A stretch of 64,000 nucleotides of DNA from Aristolochia californica (Eukaryota > Streptophyta > Magnoliopsida > Piperales > Aristolochiaceae): positions 14,258,801 to 14,322,800 of the forward strand of contig JARWKL010000015.1 of the NCBI GenBank assembly GCA_029961685.1, in the 5' to 3' direction. The position numbers and the translations under genes are program-made. Each line of letters starts with the position of its first letter. Position 1 is the first letter of the stretch. The notes beneath the pieces were generated by a model, which did no database searches, was not told the DNA's origin, and saw only the letters and a list, made by a program, of their open reading frames with translations. Below are positions 1 to 12,552 of this stretch, piece by piece.

Positions 1-1713
1 TTAAAACATGTTACAATCAATTAGAAATCTCTTTCATATTAAATTCCACCAAGCTATTAGGGGTTGTTGAAGTGGAATTTCCTCAATCATTGATAACAAA
101 ACTTTGGTGTTCATTTTTAGTGCGTGAAAACATTTTCTTTACATAAATTTATTGCATACATAAACTCTAAAATTTTCATTTTGTTGTGATCTATTTTCCT
201 TTACTTTCTTTTTTTCGAGAAAAATGGGAGAGTGAAAACTCAAGTTTGGATTAGAAAAAAAATTGAACATCCAAAAAGGAAATGGACAATGCTGAGAGAG
301 ATAATGCCAAAAAACATTTGTGAGTTTTATGGATTGTAAACTCTTTTAATTTTTTATATATTAGATTTTGCAATCATCGGAAAAGGGGGAGCGAGGCATT
401 TTTAAATGAGTGTTGACTCCCAAATCATAAGTCATTTCTAACAAAAAATATAGCCGTTACACATAATCAATCGATCAAAACATTTATGATGATCTATGAT
501 TGTGAGGTCCGTTTTTGTAAAATAGGCTAAAAGTGGGTTGTTTGGCTCTGGTAAATATCAAACTGTACGTTAACTTGAGAATTTTATTTTTTTTACTTCT
601 TGAAATTTTTGGATCATTAGGTCATTTGCATCTTCAACATGTATCAGGCATGCATATCCAAATTGTAAATCTCTTTCTTATAAAATTCCACCAAGCTATT
701 AGGGGTAGTATTGGTGGAATTTCCCCAAACATGGATAAATAAACTTTGGTGTTCATTTTTAGTGTGTGAAATAATTTTGTTCATTTAGTTTTGAATTTTT
801 TGCATACATAAACTCAAAAATTTTAATTTTTTTGTCATCTATTTGCCTTTTCTTTTTGTTTTCGTGAAAAATGGGAGAGTGAAAACTCAAGTTTGGATTT
901 AAAAAAAAATCGAACTTCCAAAATGGAAATGGACAAGTTGAGAGAGATAATTCCAAAAATTATTTGTGATTTTTAAGGATTGTAAACTCTTTTAGTTTTT
1001 TATATATTTTGTTTAACAATCATCGGAAAAGAGGGGAGGGGGGAGGCGCGAGACATTTATAACTGAGTGTTGACTCCCAAACCATAAGTCATTTCTAACA
1101 AAAAAATATAGCTGTTACACATCATTAATCGATCAAAAAATTTATGATGATCTATGATTGCTAGGTCTGCCTTTTGTCAAATAGTAAAAAACTGGGTTGT
1201 TTGGCTCTGGTAAATATCCCACCGCACGATAACTTGAGAATTTAATTTTTTCTTCTCCATGAAATTTTGGATCATTATGTCATTTGCATCTTCTACATGT
1301 TTCAAGCTTGCATATCCACTAGATTTCATACATGTTAGGATTAATTATAAATCTCTTTCTTAAAAAATTCAACCAAGCTATTAGGGGTTGTACTATTGGA
1401 ATTTCCCCAAACATGGATAACAAAACTTTGGTGTTCATTTTTAGTGCGTGAAATACTTTTCTTCACATAGTTTTCAACTTTTAGCAAACATAAACTCACA
1501 AATTTTCATTTTGTTGTGTTCGATTTGCCTTATCTTTTTGTTTACAAGAAAAATGGGGTAACGAAAACTCAACTTTTGATTTGAAAAAAAATTGAACGTC
1601 CAAAATGGAAATTCACAAATGCTGAGAGAGATAATTCCAAAAATTATCTGTGATTATTAAGGATTGTAAACTCTTTTAGTTTTTTATATACTAGGTTTTG
1701 CAATCATCTGAAA

Positions 1714-1752
<39 letters not shown>
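1714..1752 (+). repeat. Poly-G tract, 39 G
   Basis: Expansion of the monomer's G tract after TTTTGCAATCATCTGAAA. It is the only long tract in the first 19 kb, where other monomers have about 4-8 G. Confidence 0.9.
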
Positions 1753-1754
<2 letters not shown>

Positions 1755-3454
1755 TGCATTTTTAAATGAGTGTTGACTCCCAAACCATAAGTAATTTCTA
1801 ACAAAAATTAGAGGCGTTACACATCATTAATTGATCAAAACATTTACCATGATCATTGGTATTTAGGTCCACTTTTTGAAAAATAGGCAAAAAGTGGGTT
1901 GTTTGGCTCCAGTAAATATCCCACCTCAAGTTAACATGAGAATTTAATTTTTTCTACTGTTTGAAATTTTTCGATCATTAGGTCATTCGCCTCTTCAACA
2001 TGTTTCAAGCATGCATATCCACATTTAAAACACGTTAGGATCAATTAGAAAACTCTTTCTTTTAAAATTCCACCAAGCTATTAGGGGTTGTACTAGTGGA
2101 ATTTCCCAAACATGGATAACAAAACTTTTTTATTCATTTTTAGTCCATGAAATAATTTTTTTCACTTACATTTACTATAGTTTTCAATTTTTTGCATACA
2201 TAAACTCTAACATTTTCATTTTGTTATGATCTATTAGCATTATCGTTTTGTTCACGAGAAAAATGGGAGAGTGAAAACTCAATTTTTGATTTGAAAAAAA
2301 ATTGAAGTTCCAAAATGGAAATGCACAAATGCTGAGAGAGATAATTCCAAAAAGTATCTATGATTTTTAAGGATTGTAAACTCTTTTAATTTTTTACATA
2401 TTAGGTTTTGCAATCAACGGAAAAGGGGGAGCGAGGCATTTTTAACTGAGGGTTGACTCCCAAACCAAAAGTCATTTCTAACAAAAATTATAGGCGTTAC
2501 ACATAATTAATCGATCAAAACATTTACCATGATCAATGATTTTTAGGTCCACTTTTTGTAAAATAGGCAAAAAGTGGGTTGTTTAGCTCAGGTAAATATC
2601 CCACCATACGTTAACTTGTGAATTTAATTTTTTCAACTCCTTGAAATTTTTGGATCATTAGGTCATATGCATCTTCAACATGTTTCAGACATGCATATCC
2701 ACATATAAAACATATTAGGATCATTTAGAAATCTCTTTTCTATAAAATTCCACCAAGCTATTAGGGGTTGTACTAGTGGAATTTCCCAAACATGGATAAC
2801 AAAACTTTCATGTTCATTTTTGGTGCATGAAATAATTTCCTTCACTTACAATTATTATAGTTTTCAATTTTTTGCATACATAAACTCTAACAATTTCATT
2901 TTGTTGTGATGTATTTGCCTTATCTTTTTGTTGACGAGAAAAATGGGAGAGTAAAAACTCAATTTTGGATTTGAAAAAAAATTGAACATCCAAAATGGAA
3001 GTGCACAAATTCTGAGAGATATAATTCCAAAAAGTATCTATGACTTTTAACGATTGTAAACTCTTTTATTTTTTAATATATTAGGTTTTGCAATCATCGG
3101 AAATGGGGGGGAGGTATTTTTAACTGAATGTTGACTCCCAAACCATTAGTCATTTCTAACAAAACATTAATCGATCAAAACATTTACGATGTTCAATGAT
3201 TTTTAGGTCCAGTTTTTGTAAAATGGGAAAAAAGTGGACCTAAAAATATCGCACCGCACGTTAACTTTAGAATTTAACTTTTTCTACTCCTTGTTATTTT
3301 AGGATCATTAGGTCATTTGCATCTTTAACATATTTCAGGCATGCATATCCACATTTAAAACATGTTAGGATCAATTAGAAATCTCTTTCTTATTAAATTC
3401 CACCAAGCTATTAGGGGTTGTACTAGTGGAATTTCCCCAAACATGGATAACAAA

Positions 3455-4134
3455 ACTTTGGTGTTCATTTTTAGTGCATGAAATAATTCTCTTCACTTAC
3501 ATTTATTATAGTTTTCAGTTTTTTTCATCCATAAATTAAAAATTTTCATTTTGTTGTGATCTATTTGCCTTATCTTTTTGTTTACAAGAAAAATGGGAGA
3601 GTGAAAACTCAAGTTTGGATTTGAAAACAAATAGTACATCCAAAATGGTAAAGCACAAATGCTGAGAGAGATAATTCCAAAAAGTATCTGTGATTTTTAA
3701 GGATTGTAAACTCTTTTAAATTTTTATATATTAGGATTTGCAATCATCGTAAAAGGGAGGGCGAGGCATTTTTAGCTGAGTGTTGACTCCCAAACCATAA
3801 GTCTTTTCTAACCAAACTTATAGGCGTTACGCATCATTAATCGATCAAAACATTTACAATGATCTATGATTGTTAGGTCCACTTTTTGTAAAATAGGCAA
3901 AAAGTGGGTTGTTTGGCTCTAGTAAATATCCCACGGCACACTAACTTGAGAATTTAATTTTTTCTACACCTTGAAATTTTTGTTTCATTAGGTCATTTGC
4001 AACTTCAACATGTTTCAGGCATGCATATCATCATTTAAAACATGTTAGGATCAATTAGAAATCTCTTTCTTATAAAATTCCACCAAGCTATTAGGGGTTG
4101 TACTAGTGGAATTTCCCCAAACATGGATAACAAA
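3455..4134 (+). repeat. Representative satellite monomer (680 bp)
   Basis: One unit, taken from anchor to anchor, as a reference for the rest of the window. Landmarks in order are: ACTTTGGTGTTCATTTTTAG; a T-rich part with CATTTATTATAG; GAGAAAAATGGGAGAGTGAA; an A8 run inside a short dyad; GAGAGAGATAATTCCAAAAA; TTAGG-TTTGCAATCATC before the G tract; GAGTGTTGACTCCCAAACCA; CATCATTAATCGATCAAAAC; GATGATCTATGATTGTTAGG; GTTAACTTGAG; TTTTTG-TTCATTAGGTCATT; GGCATGCATATC; and TTAGGATCAATTAG, then the AAATTCCAC...GTGGAATTT dyad. I see no clear internal sub-repeat. The length is close to four 170-bp nucleosome spacings, which is an inference only. Confidence 0.93.
4075..4114. other. Conserved dyad 1 (9-bp arms, 22-nt loop)
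   Basis: AAATTCCAC (4075-4083) and GTGGAATTT (4106-4114) are perfect reverse complements around a 22-nt loop that contains CTATTAGGGGTTG. The same arms are readable in most of the ~94 monomers, for example near 23690, 35890 and 62870. It could form a hairpin or cruciform. No known protein-binding box is recognised. Confidence 0.7.
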
Positions 4135-4289
4135 GCTTTGGTGTTCATTTTTAGTGCATGAAATAATTCTCTTCACTTACATTTATTATAGTTTTCAATT
4201 TTTTGCATACCTAAACTCAAATATTTTCATTTTTTTCGATCTATTTCCTCTTTTTGTTTACAAGAAAAATGGGAGAGTGAAAACTCAAG

Positions 4290-4320
4290 TTTGGATTTGA
4301 AAAAAAATTGAACATCCAAA
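4290..4320. other. Conserved dyad 2 (7-bp arms, 17-nt A-rich loop)
   Basis: TTTGGAT (4290-4296) and ATCCAAA (4314-4320) are perfect reverse complements flanking an A-rich loop with an A8 run. The arrangement recurs in most monomers, with the A run varying between 6 and 9. Confidence 0.6.
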
Positions 4321-7134
4321 ATAAAATGCTCAAATACTGAGAGAGATAAATCCAAATACTATCTGTGATTTTTTAGGTTTGTAAACTCTTTTAGTTTTTT
4401 TTATATTAGGTTTTGTAATCATTGGAAAAAGGGAGGGCGAGGCATTTTTAACTGAGTGTTGACTCGCAAACTATAAGTCATTTCTAACAAAAATTATAGC
4501 TGTTAAACATCATTAATCAATCAAAACATTTACGATGATATATGATTGTTAGGTCCGCTTTTTGTAAAATAGGCAAAAAATGGGTTGTCTGGCTCTGGTC
4601 AATATCCAACCGCACGTTAACTTGAGAATTTAATTTTTTCTACCCCTTGAAATTTTTGTATCATTAGGTCATTTGCATATTTAACATGTTTCATGCATGC
4701 ATTTCATCATTTATAACATGGAAGGATCAATTAGGAATCACTTTCTTATAAAATTCCACCAAGCTATTAGGGGTTGTACTAGTTGAATTTCCCAAACATG
4801 GATAACCAAACTTTGGTGTTCATTTTAAGTGCGTGAAATAATTTTCTTCATTTAGTTTTCAATTTTTAGCATGCATAAACTCAAAAATTTTAATTTTATA
4901 GTGATCTATTTTCCTTATCTTTTTGTTTACGAGAAAAAAGGAAGAGTGAAAACTTAAGTTTTGATTTTAAAAAAAATTGAACATCCAAAATGGAAATGCA
5001 CAAATGTTGAGACTGATAAAAGTATCTATGATTTTTAAGGATTGTAAACTCTTTTAGTTTTTCATATATTAGGTTTTGCAATCATCGGAAAAGAGGGGAC
5101 AACGCATTTTAACTGAGTGTTGACTGCCAAACCATAAGTCATTTCTGAAAAAAATTGTAGCCGTTACACATCATTAATCGATCAAAACATTTATGATGAT
5201 CTATGATTGTTAGGTCCATTTTTTTAAAATAGGCAAAAAGTGGGTTATTTGGCTTTGGTAAATATCCAACCGCACGTTAACTTAAGAATTTAATTTTTTT
5301 TACTTCTTGAAAATTTTGGATCATTTGGTGATTTGCATCTTCAACATTTTCAGGCATGCATATCCAAATTTAAAACTTGTTAGGATCAATTATAAATCTC
5401 TTTCTTATAAAATTTCACCAAGCTTTTAGGGCTTGTACTAGTGGAATTCCTCCAAACATGGATAACTAAACTTTGGTGTTCATTTTTAGTGTGTGAAATA
5501 ATTTTCTTTACTTAGTTTTGAATTTTTGGCATACATTAACTCAAAATTTTTTATTTTTTTGTCATCTATTTGCCTTATCTTTTTGTTTACGAGAAAAATG
5601 GGAGAGTGAAAACTCAAGTTTGGATTTGAAAAAAAAAATGTAAATGGACAATGCTGAGAGAGAAAATTCCAAAAATTATTTGTGATTTTTAAGGATTGTA
5701 AACTCTTTTAGTTTTTTATATATTTGATTTTGCAATCATCGGAAAAGGGGGAGCGAGGCATTTTTAACTGAGTGTTGACTCCCAAACCTTAAGTCATTTC
5801 TAACAAAACTTTTAGCCATTACACATCATTAATCGATGAAAACATTTACGATGATCTATGATTGTTAGGTCCGCTTTTTGTAAAATAGGCAAAACGTGGG
5901 TTGTTTGGCTCCGGTAAATATCCCACCGCATGTTAACTGGATAATTTAATTTTTTCTTCTCCTTGAAATTTTTGGATCATTAGGTCATTTGCATCTTCTA
6001 CATGTTTCAGGCATGCATATCCACCATATTTAAAACATGTTAGGATCAATTATAAATCTCTTACTTATAAAATTCAACCAAGCTAATAGGGGTTGTACTA
6101 GTGGAATTTCCCCAAACATGGAAAGGAAAACTTTGGTGTTCATTATTAGAGCATGAAATAATTCTCTTCCCTTACATTTATTATAGTTTTCAATTTTTTG
6201 CATACATAAACTCTAAAATTTTCATTTAGTTGTGATCTATTTGCCTTATCTTTTTTTTTACGACAAAAATGGGAGAGTGAAAACTCATGTTTGGATTTGA
6301 AAAAAAATTGAACATCCATAATGGAAATGCACAAATGCTGAGAGAGATAATTCCAAAAACTATCTTTGATTTTTAAGCATTGTAAACTCTTTGAGTTTTT
6401 TATATATTAGGTTTTGCAATCATGGGAAAAGGGGGAGCGAGGCATTTTTAATTGAGTGTTGACTCCCAAACCATAAGTCATTTCTAACAAAAATTTTAGC
6501 CGTTACACATCATTAATTGATGAAAACATTTACGATGATCTATGATTGTTAGGTTCGCTTTTTGTAAAATAGGAAAAAAGTGGGTTGTTTGGCTCTGCTA
6601 AATATCCTACCGCACGTTAACTAGAGAATTTAATTTTTTCTTCTCCTTTAAATTTTTAGATCAATAGGTCAATTGCATCTTCTACATGTTTCAGGCATGC
6701 ATATCCACAACATTTAAAACATGTTTGGATCAATTATAAACCTCTTTCTTAAAAAATTCAACCAAGCTATTAGGGGTTGTACTAGTGGAATTTCCCCGAA
6801 CATGGAAAAAAAAACTTTGGTGTTCATTTTTAGTGTGTGAAATAATTTTATTCACTTAGTTTTAACTTTTAGCCAACACAAACACACAAATTTTCATTTT
6901 TTTGTGATCGATTTGCTTTATCTTTTTTTTTTATGAGAAAAATGGGATAGCGAGAACTCAACTTTTTATTTCAAAAAAAATTGAACATCCAAAATGGAAA
7001 TGCACAAATGCTAAGAGAGATAATTCCAAAAAGTATCTATGATTATTAAGGATTGTAAACTCTTTCAGTTTTTTATATACTAGGCTTTGCGATCATCTGA
7101 AAAGGGGGTGCGAGCCATTTTTAAAGTAGTGATG

Positions 7135-9852
7135 ACTCCCAAACCATAAGTCATTTCTAAAAAAATTTATAGGTGCTACACATCATTAATCGATCAAAAC
7201 ATTTACCATGATCAATGATTTTTAGGTCCACTTTTAGTAAAATAGGCAAAAGTGGGTTGTTTGGCTCTGGTAAATATCCCACCGCATGTTAACTTAAGAA
7301 TTTAATTTTTTCAACTCCTTGAAATTTTTCTATCATTAGGTCATTTGCATCTTTAACATGTTTCAGGCATGCATATCCACATTTAAAACATGTTTGGTTC
7401 AATTAGATACCTCTTCCTTAAAACATTCCCTCAAGTTATGTGCGGTTGTACTAGTGGAATTTCCAAAACATGGATAACAAAACTTTGGTGTTCATTTTTT
7501 AATGTGCGAAATAATTTTCTTCACTTACATTTATTATAGTTTTCAGTTTTTTGCGTACATCAACTCTAACATTTTTATTTTTTTATGATCTATTTGCCTT
7601 ATCTTTTTGTTTATGAGAAATATGGGAGAGTGAAAACTGAAATTTGGATTTGAAAAAAAATTGAACATCCAAAATGGAAATGCACAAATACTGAGAGAGA
7701 TAATTCCAAAAAGTATATGTGATTTTTAAGGATTGTAAAATCTTTTATTTTTTTATATATTAGGTTTTGCTATCCTCAAAAAAGGGGGGGAAGAGGCATT
7801 TTTAACTGAGTGTGTACTCCCAAACCATAAGTCATTTCTAACAAAAATTATAGGCGTTACACATCATTAATCTATCAAAACATTTATGATGATCAATGAT
7901 TGTTAGGTCCGCTTTTTGTAAAATAGGCAAAAAGTGGGTTGTTTGGCTCTTGTAAATATCCCACCACACGTTAACTTGATAATATAATTTTTTCTACTTG
8001 CTGAATTTTAGGATCATTAGGTCATTTGCATCTCTAACATGTTTCAAGAATGCATATCCACATTTAAAACATGTTAGGATCAATAAGAAATCTCTTTTTT
8101 ATAAAATTCCACCAAGCTATTAGGGGTTGTACCAGTGGAATTTCCCCAAACATGGATAACAATACTTTGGTGTTGATTTTTACAGCGTGAAATAATTCTC
8201 TTCACTTACATTTATTATAGTGTTTAATTTTTTGCATACATAAACTCTAAAATTTTTGTTTTGTTGTCATTTATTAGCCTTATCGTTTTGTTTACGAGAA
8301 AAATGGGAGAGTGAAAACTCAAGTTTGGATTTGAAAACAAACTGAATATCCAAAATGGAAATGCACAAACGCTGAGACGGATAATTCCAAAAAGTATCTA
8401 TGATTTTGAAGCATTGTAAACTCTTTTAGGTTTTTATATATTAGGATTTGCAATCATAGGGAAAGGGGGAAGCAAGGCATTTTTAACTGAGTGTTGACTC
8501 CCAAACCATAAGTCATTTCTAACAAAAATTAGAGTCGTTACACATCATTAATCGATCAAAACGTTTACGATGATTTATGTTTGTCAGGTGCGCATTTTGT
8601 AAAATAGGCAAAAAGTGGGTTTTTTGGCTATGGTAAATATCCCACCGCATGTTTACTTGGGAATTTAATTTTTTCTACTCCTTAAAATTTTTGGATCATT
8701 AGGTCATTTGCATCTTAAACATGTTTCAGGCATGCATATCCACATTTAAAACAAGTTAGGATCAATTAGAAATCTCTTTCTTATAAAATTCCGTCAAGCT
8801 ATTAGGGGTTGTACTATTGAAATTTCGCAAACATGGATAAGTAAAATTTGGTGTTCATTTTTAGTGCATGAAATAATTTCTTCACTTACATTTCTCATAG
8901 TATTCAATTTTTTGAATACATAAACTCTAAAATTTTCATTTTGTTGTGATGTATTTGCCTTGTCTTTTTGTTTACGAGAAAAATGGGAGAGTAAAAACTC
9001 AAGTTTGGATTTTAAAAAAAATTGAACATCCAAAATAGAAATGCTCAAAAGCTGAGAGAGATAATTCTAAAAAGTATATGTGATTTTTAAGGATTGTAAA
9101 CTTTTTTAGCTTTTTATATATTAGGTTTTGCAATCATCGAAAAAGGGGGAGGGAGGCGTTTTTAACTGAGTGTTGACTCCAAAACCTTAAGTCATTTCTA
9201 ACACAAATTGTAGCCATTACACATCATTAATCAATCAAAAAATTTATGATGATCTATGATTCTTAGGTCTGCTTTTTGTAAAATAGGCAAAAAGTGGGTT
9301 GTTTGCCTCTGGTAAATATCCCACCCCATGTTAACTTGAGAATTTAATTTTTTCTACTCCTTGGATTTTAGGATCATTAGGTCATTTGCATCTTTAACAT
9401 GTCTCAGGCATGCATATCCACATTTAAAACAAGTTAGGATAAAAAGAAATCATTTTTTAATAAAACTCCACCAAGCTATTCGGTGTCGTACTAGTGGAAT
9501 TTCCACAAACATGCATAACAAAATTTGGTGTTCATTTTTAGTACGTGAAATAATTCTCTTCACTTACATTTTTTATAGTTTTCAATTTTTTGCATGGATA
9601 AACTCTAAAATTTTCATTTTGTTCTAATCTATTTACTTTATCTTTTTGTTTACGAGAAAAATGGGAAAGTGAAAACTAATGTTTAGATTTGAAAAAAAAT
9701 TGAACATCCAAAATGGAAATGCAAAAATGCTGAGAGAGATAATTCCAAAAATTATCTGTGATTTTAAGCATTGTAAACTCTTTTAGTTTTTTTATATTAG
9801 GTTTTGCAATCATCGGAAAAGGGGGAACGAGGCATTTTTAACTGAGTGTTGA
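7135..9852 (+). repeat. Four-monomer higher-order repeat, copy 1
   Basis: Contains anchors 7482, 8164, 8845 and 9522. Each has a much closer match 2700-2717 bp downstream (10199, 10879, 11551, 12222) than in its immediate neighbours. Shared private variants include ATTTATAGGTGCTACACATC, CTCAAGTTATGTGCGGTTG, TTTGCGTACATCAACTC, TTTTGCTATCCT before a 7-G tract, a T in ACCAGTGGAATTT, and CATAGTATTCAATTTTTTGA. The left limit is set where similarity to the second copy drops, just upstream of CATAAGTCATTTCTAAAAAA. Confidence 0.9.
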
Positions 9853-12552
9853 CTCCCAAACCATAAGTCATTTCTAAAAAAATTTATAGGTGCTACACAT
9901 CATTAATCGATCAAAACATTTACCATGATCAATGATTTTTAGGTCCACTTTTAGTAAAATAGGCAAATGTGGGTTGTTTGGCTCTGGTAAATATCCCACC
10001 GCATGTTAACTTGAGAATTTAATTTTTTCAACTCCTTGAAATTTTTCTATCATTAGGTCATTTGCATCTTCAACGTGTTTCAGGCATGCATATCCACATT
10101 TAAAACATGTTTGGTTCAATTAGATACCTCTTCCTTAAAACATTCCCTCAAGTTATGTGCGGTTGTACTAGTGGAATTTCCAAAACATGGATAACAAAAC
10201 TTTGGTGTTCATTTTTAACGTGCGAAATAATTTTCTTCACATACATTTATTATAGTTTTCAGTTTTTTGCGTACATCAACTCTAACATTTTTATTTTTTT
10301 ATGATCTATTTGCCTTATCTTTTTGTTTATGAGAAATATGGGAGAGTGAAAACTGAAATTTGGATTTGAAAAAAAATTGAACATCCAAAATGGAAATGCA
10401 CAAATACTGAGAGAGATAATTCCAAAAAGTATATGTGATTTTTAAGGATTGTAAAATCTTTTATTTTTTTATATATTAGGTTTTGCTATCCTTGAAAAAG
10501 GGGGGGAAGAGGCATTTTTAACTGAGTGTGTACTCCCAAACCATAAGTCATTTCTAACAAAAATTATAGGCGTTACTCATCATTAATCTATCAAAACATT
10601 TATGATGATCAATGATTGTTAGGTCCGCTTTTTGTAAAATAGGCAAAAAGTGGGTTGTTTGGCTCTTGTAAATATCCCACCACAAGTTAACTTGATAATA
10701 TAATTTTTTTTACTCGGTGAATTTTAGGATCATTAGGTCATTTGCATCTCTAACATGTTTCAAGCATGCATATCCACATTTAAAACATGTTAGGATCAAT
10801 AAGAAATCTCTTTTTATAAAATTTCACCAAGCTATTAGGGGTTGTACCAGTGGAATTTCCCCAAAGATGGATAACAATACTTTGGTGTTGATTTTTACAG
10901 CGTGAAATAATTCTCTTCACTTACATTTATTATAGTGTTTAATTTTTTGCATACATAAACTCTAAAATTTTCATTTTGTTGTCATTTATTAGCCTTATCA
11001 TTTTGTTTACGAGAAAAATGGGAGAGTGAAAACTCAAGTTTGGATTTGAAAAAAAACTGAACATCCAAAATGGAAATGCACAAACGCTGAGACGGATAAT
11101 TCCAAAAAGTATCTATGATTTTGAAGCATTGTAAACTCTTTTAGGTTTTTATATATTAGGATTTGCAATCATGGGGAAAGGGGGAAGCGAGGCATTTTTA
11201 ACTAAGTGTTGACTCCCAAACCATAAGTCATTTCTAACAAAAATTAGAGTCGTTACACATCATTAATCGATCAAAACGTTTACAATGATTTATGTTTGCA
11301 TTTTGTAAAATAGGCAAAAAGTGGGTTGTTTGGCTATGGTAAATATCCCACCGCATGTTTACTTGGGAATTTAATTTTTTCTACTCCTTAAAATTTTCGG
11401 ATCATTAGGTCATTTGCATCTTAAACATGTTTCAGGCATGTATATCCACATTTGAAACATGTAAGGATCAATTAGAAATCTCTTTCTTATAAAATTTCGT
11501 CAAGCTATTAGGGGTTGTACTATTGGAATTTTGCAAACATGGATAAGTAAACTTTGGTGTTCATTTTTAGTGCATGAAGTAATTTTCTTCACGTACATTT
11601 CTCATAGTATTCAATTTTTTGAATACATAAACTCTAAAATTTTCATTTTGTTGTGATGTATTTGCCTTGTCTTTTTGTTTACGAGAAAAATGGGAGAGTA
11701 AAAACTCAAGTTTGGATTTTAAAAAAAATTGAAGATCCAAAATAGAAATGCTCAAATGCTGAGAGAGATAATTCCAAAAAGTATATGTGATTTTTAAGGA
11801 TTGTAAACTTTTTTAGCTTTTTATATATTAGGTTTTGCAATCATCAAAAAAGGGGGAGGGAGGCGTTTTTAACTGAGTGTTGACTCCAAAACCATAAGTC
11901 ATTTCTAACACAAATTGTAGCCATTACACATCATTAATCAATCAAAACATTTACGATGATCTATGATTCTTAGGTCTGCTTTTTGTAAAATAGGCAAAAA
12001 GTGGGTTGTTTGGCTCTGGTAAATATCCCACCCCATGTTAACTTGAGAATTTAATTTTTTCTACTCCTTGGATTTTAGGATCATTAGGTCATTTGAATCT
12101 TTAACATGTGCATATCCACATTTAAAACAAGATAGGATAAAAAAGAAATCATTTTTTAATAAAACTCTGCCAAGCTATTCGGGGTTGTACTAGTGGAATT
12201 TCCCTAAACATGGATAACAAAACTTTGGTGTTCATTTTTAGTGCGTGAAATAATTCTCTTCACTTACATTTTTTATAGTTTTCAATTTTTTGCATGCATA
12301 AACTCTAAAATTTTCATTTTGTTCTAATCTATTTACTTTATCTTTTTGTTTACGAGAAAAATGGGAAAGTGAAAACTAATGTTTAGATTTGAAAAAAAAT
12401 TGAACATCCAAAATGAAAATGAAAAAATGCTGAGAGAGATAATTCCAAAAATTATCTGTGATTTTAAGCATTGTAAACTCTTTTAGTTTTTTATATTAGG
12501 TTTTGCAATCATCGAAAAAGGGGGAGCGAAGCATTTTTAACTGAGTGTTGAC
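9853..12552 (+). repeat. Four-monomer higher-order repeat, copy 2
   Basis: Near-identical tandem duplicate of 7135-9852, about 2.70 kb long. Small differences include a 9-10 bp loss near 11297 (copy 1 reads GTCAGGTGCGCATTTTG near 8583) and loss of about 9 bp near 12105, where CTCAGGCAT is missing. The 7-G tract in the TTTTGCTATCCT monomer has the same length in both copies. Confidence 0.9.

Larger units (their letters stand above)
1..7134 (+). repeat. Satellite array, monomers 1-11 and start of 12
   Basis: Head-to-tail copies of an AT-rich monomer. The shared anchor ACTTTGGTG (or a near variant) falls at about 101, 743, 1425, 2124, 2804, 3455, 4135, 4810, 5470, 6130 and 6814, giving steps of 642-699 bp, mostly 660-684. 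This zone typically has four G in ATTAGGGGTTG. Several monomers (near 743, 1425, 4810, 5470 and 6814) lack the 11-bp CATTTATTATA insertion found in nearly all later monomers. The monomer at 2804 is shortened by a ~19-bp loss near 3160 and a scrambled stretch near 3235. I see no gene; the longest frames here are under 70 codons and are chance products of the repeat. Confidence 0.97.

Noticed and set aside
1714..1752. Dismissing the long G tracts as pure assembly error
   Set aside because: Possible for exact lengths, but the tracts are always at the same monomer phase, have different lengths and interruptions, and sometimes come with flanking losses, so at least part of the signal is likely real.
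2814..3008. Minus-strand frame of about 62-65 codons (MCISILDVQFFFKSK... type) that recurs in many monomers, e.g. 6146-6334, 11567-11755, 31900-32088, 62914-63102
   Set aside because: It recurs because the satellite repeats. Other monomers carry stops and frameshifts at the same place, and the A8 run inside it changes length freely. It has no recognisable domain.
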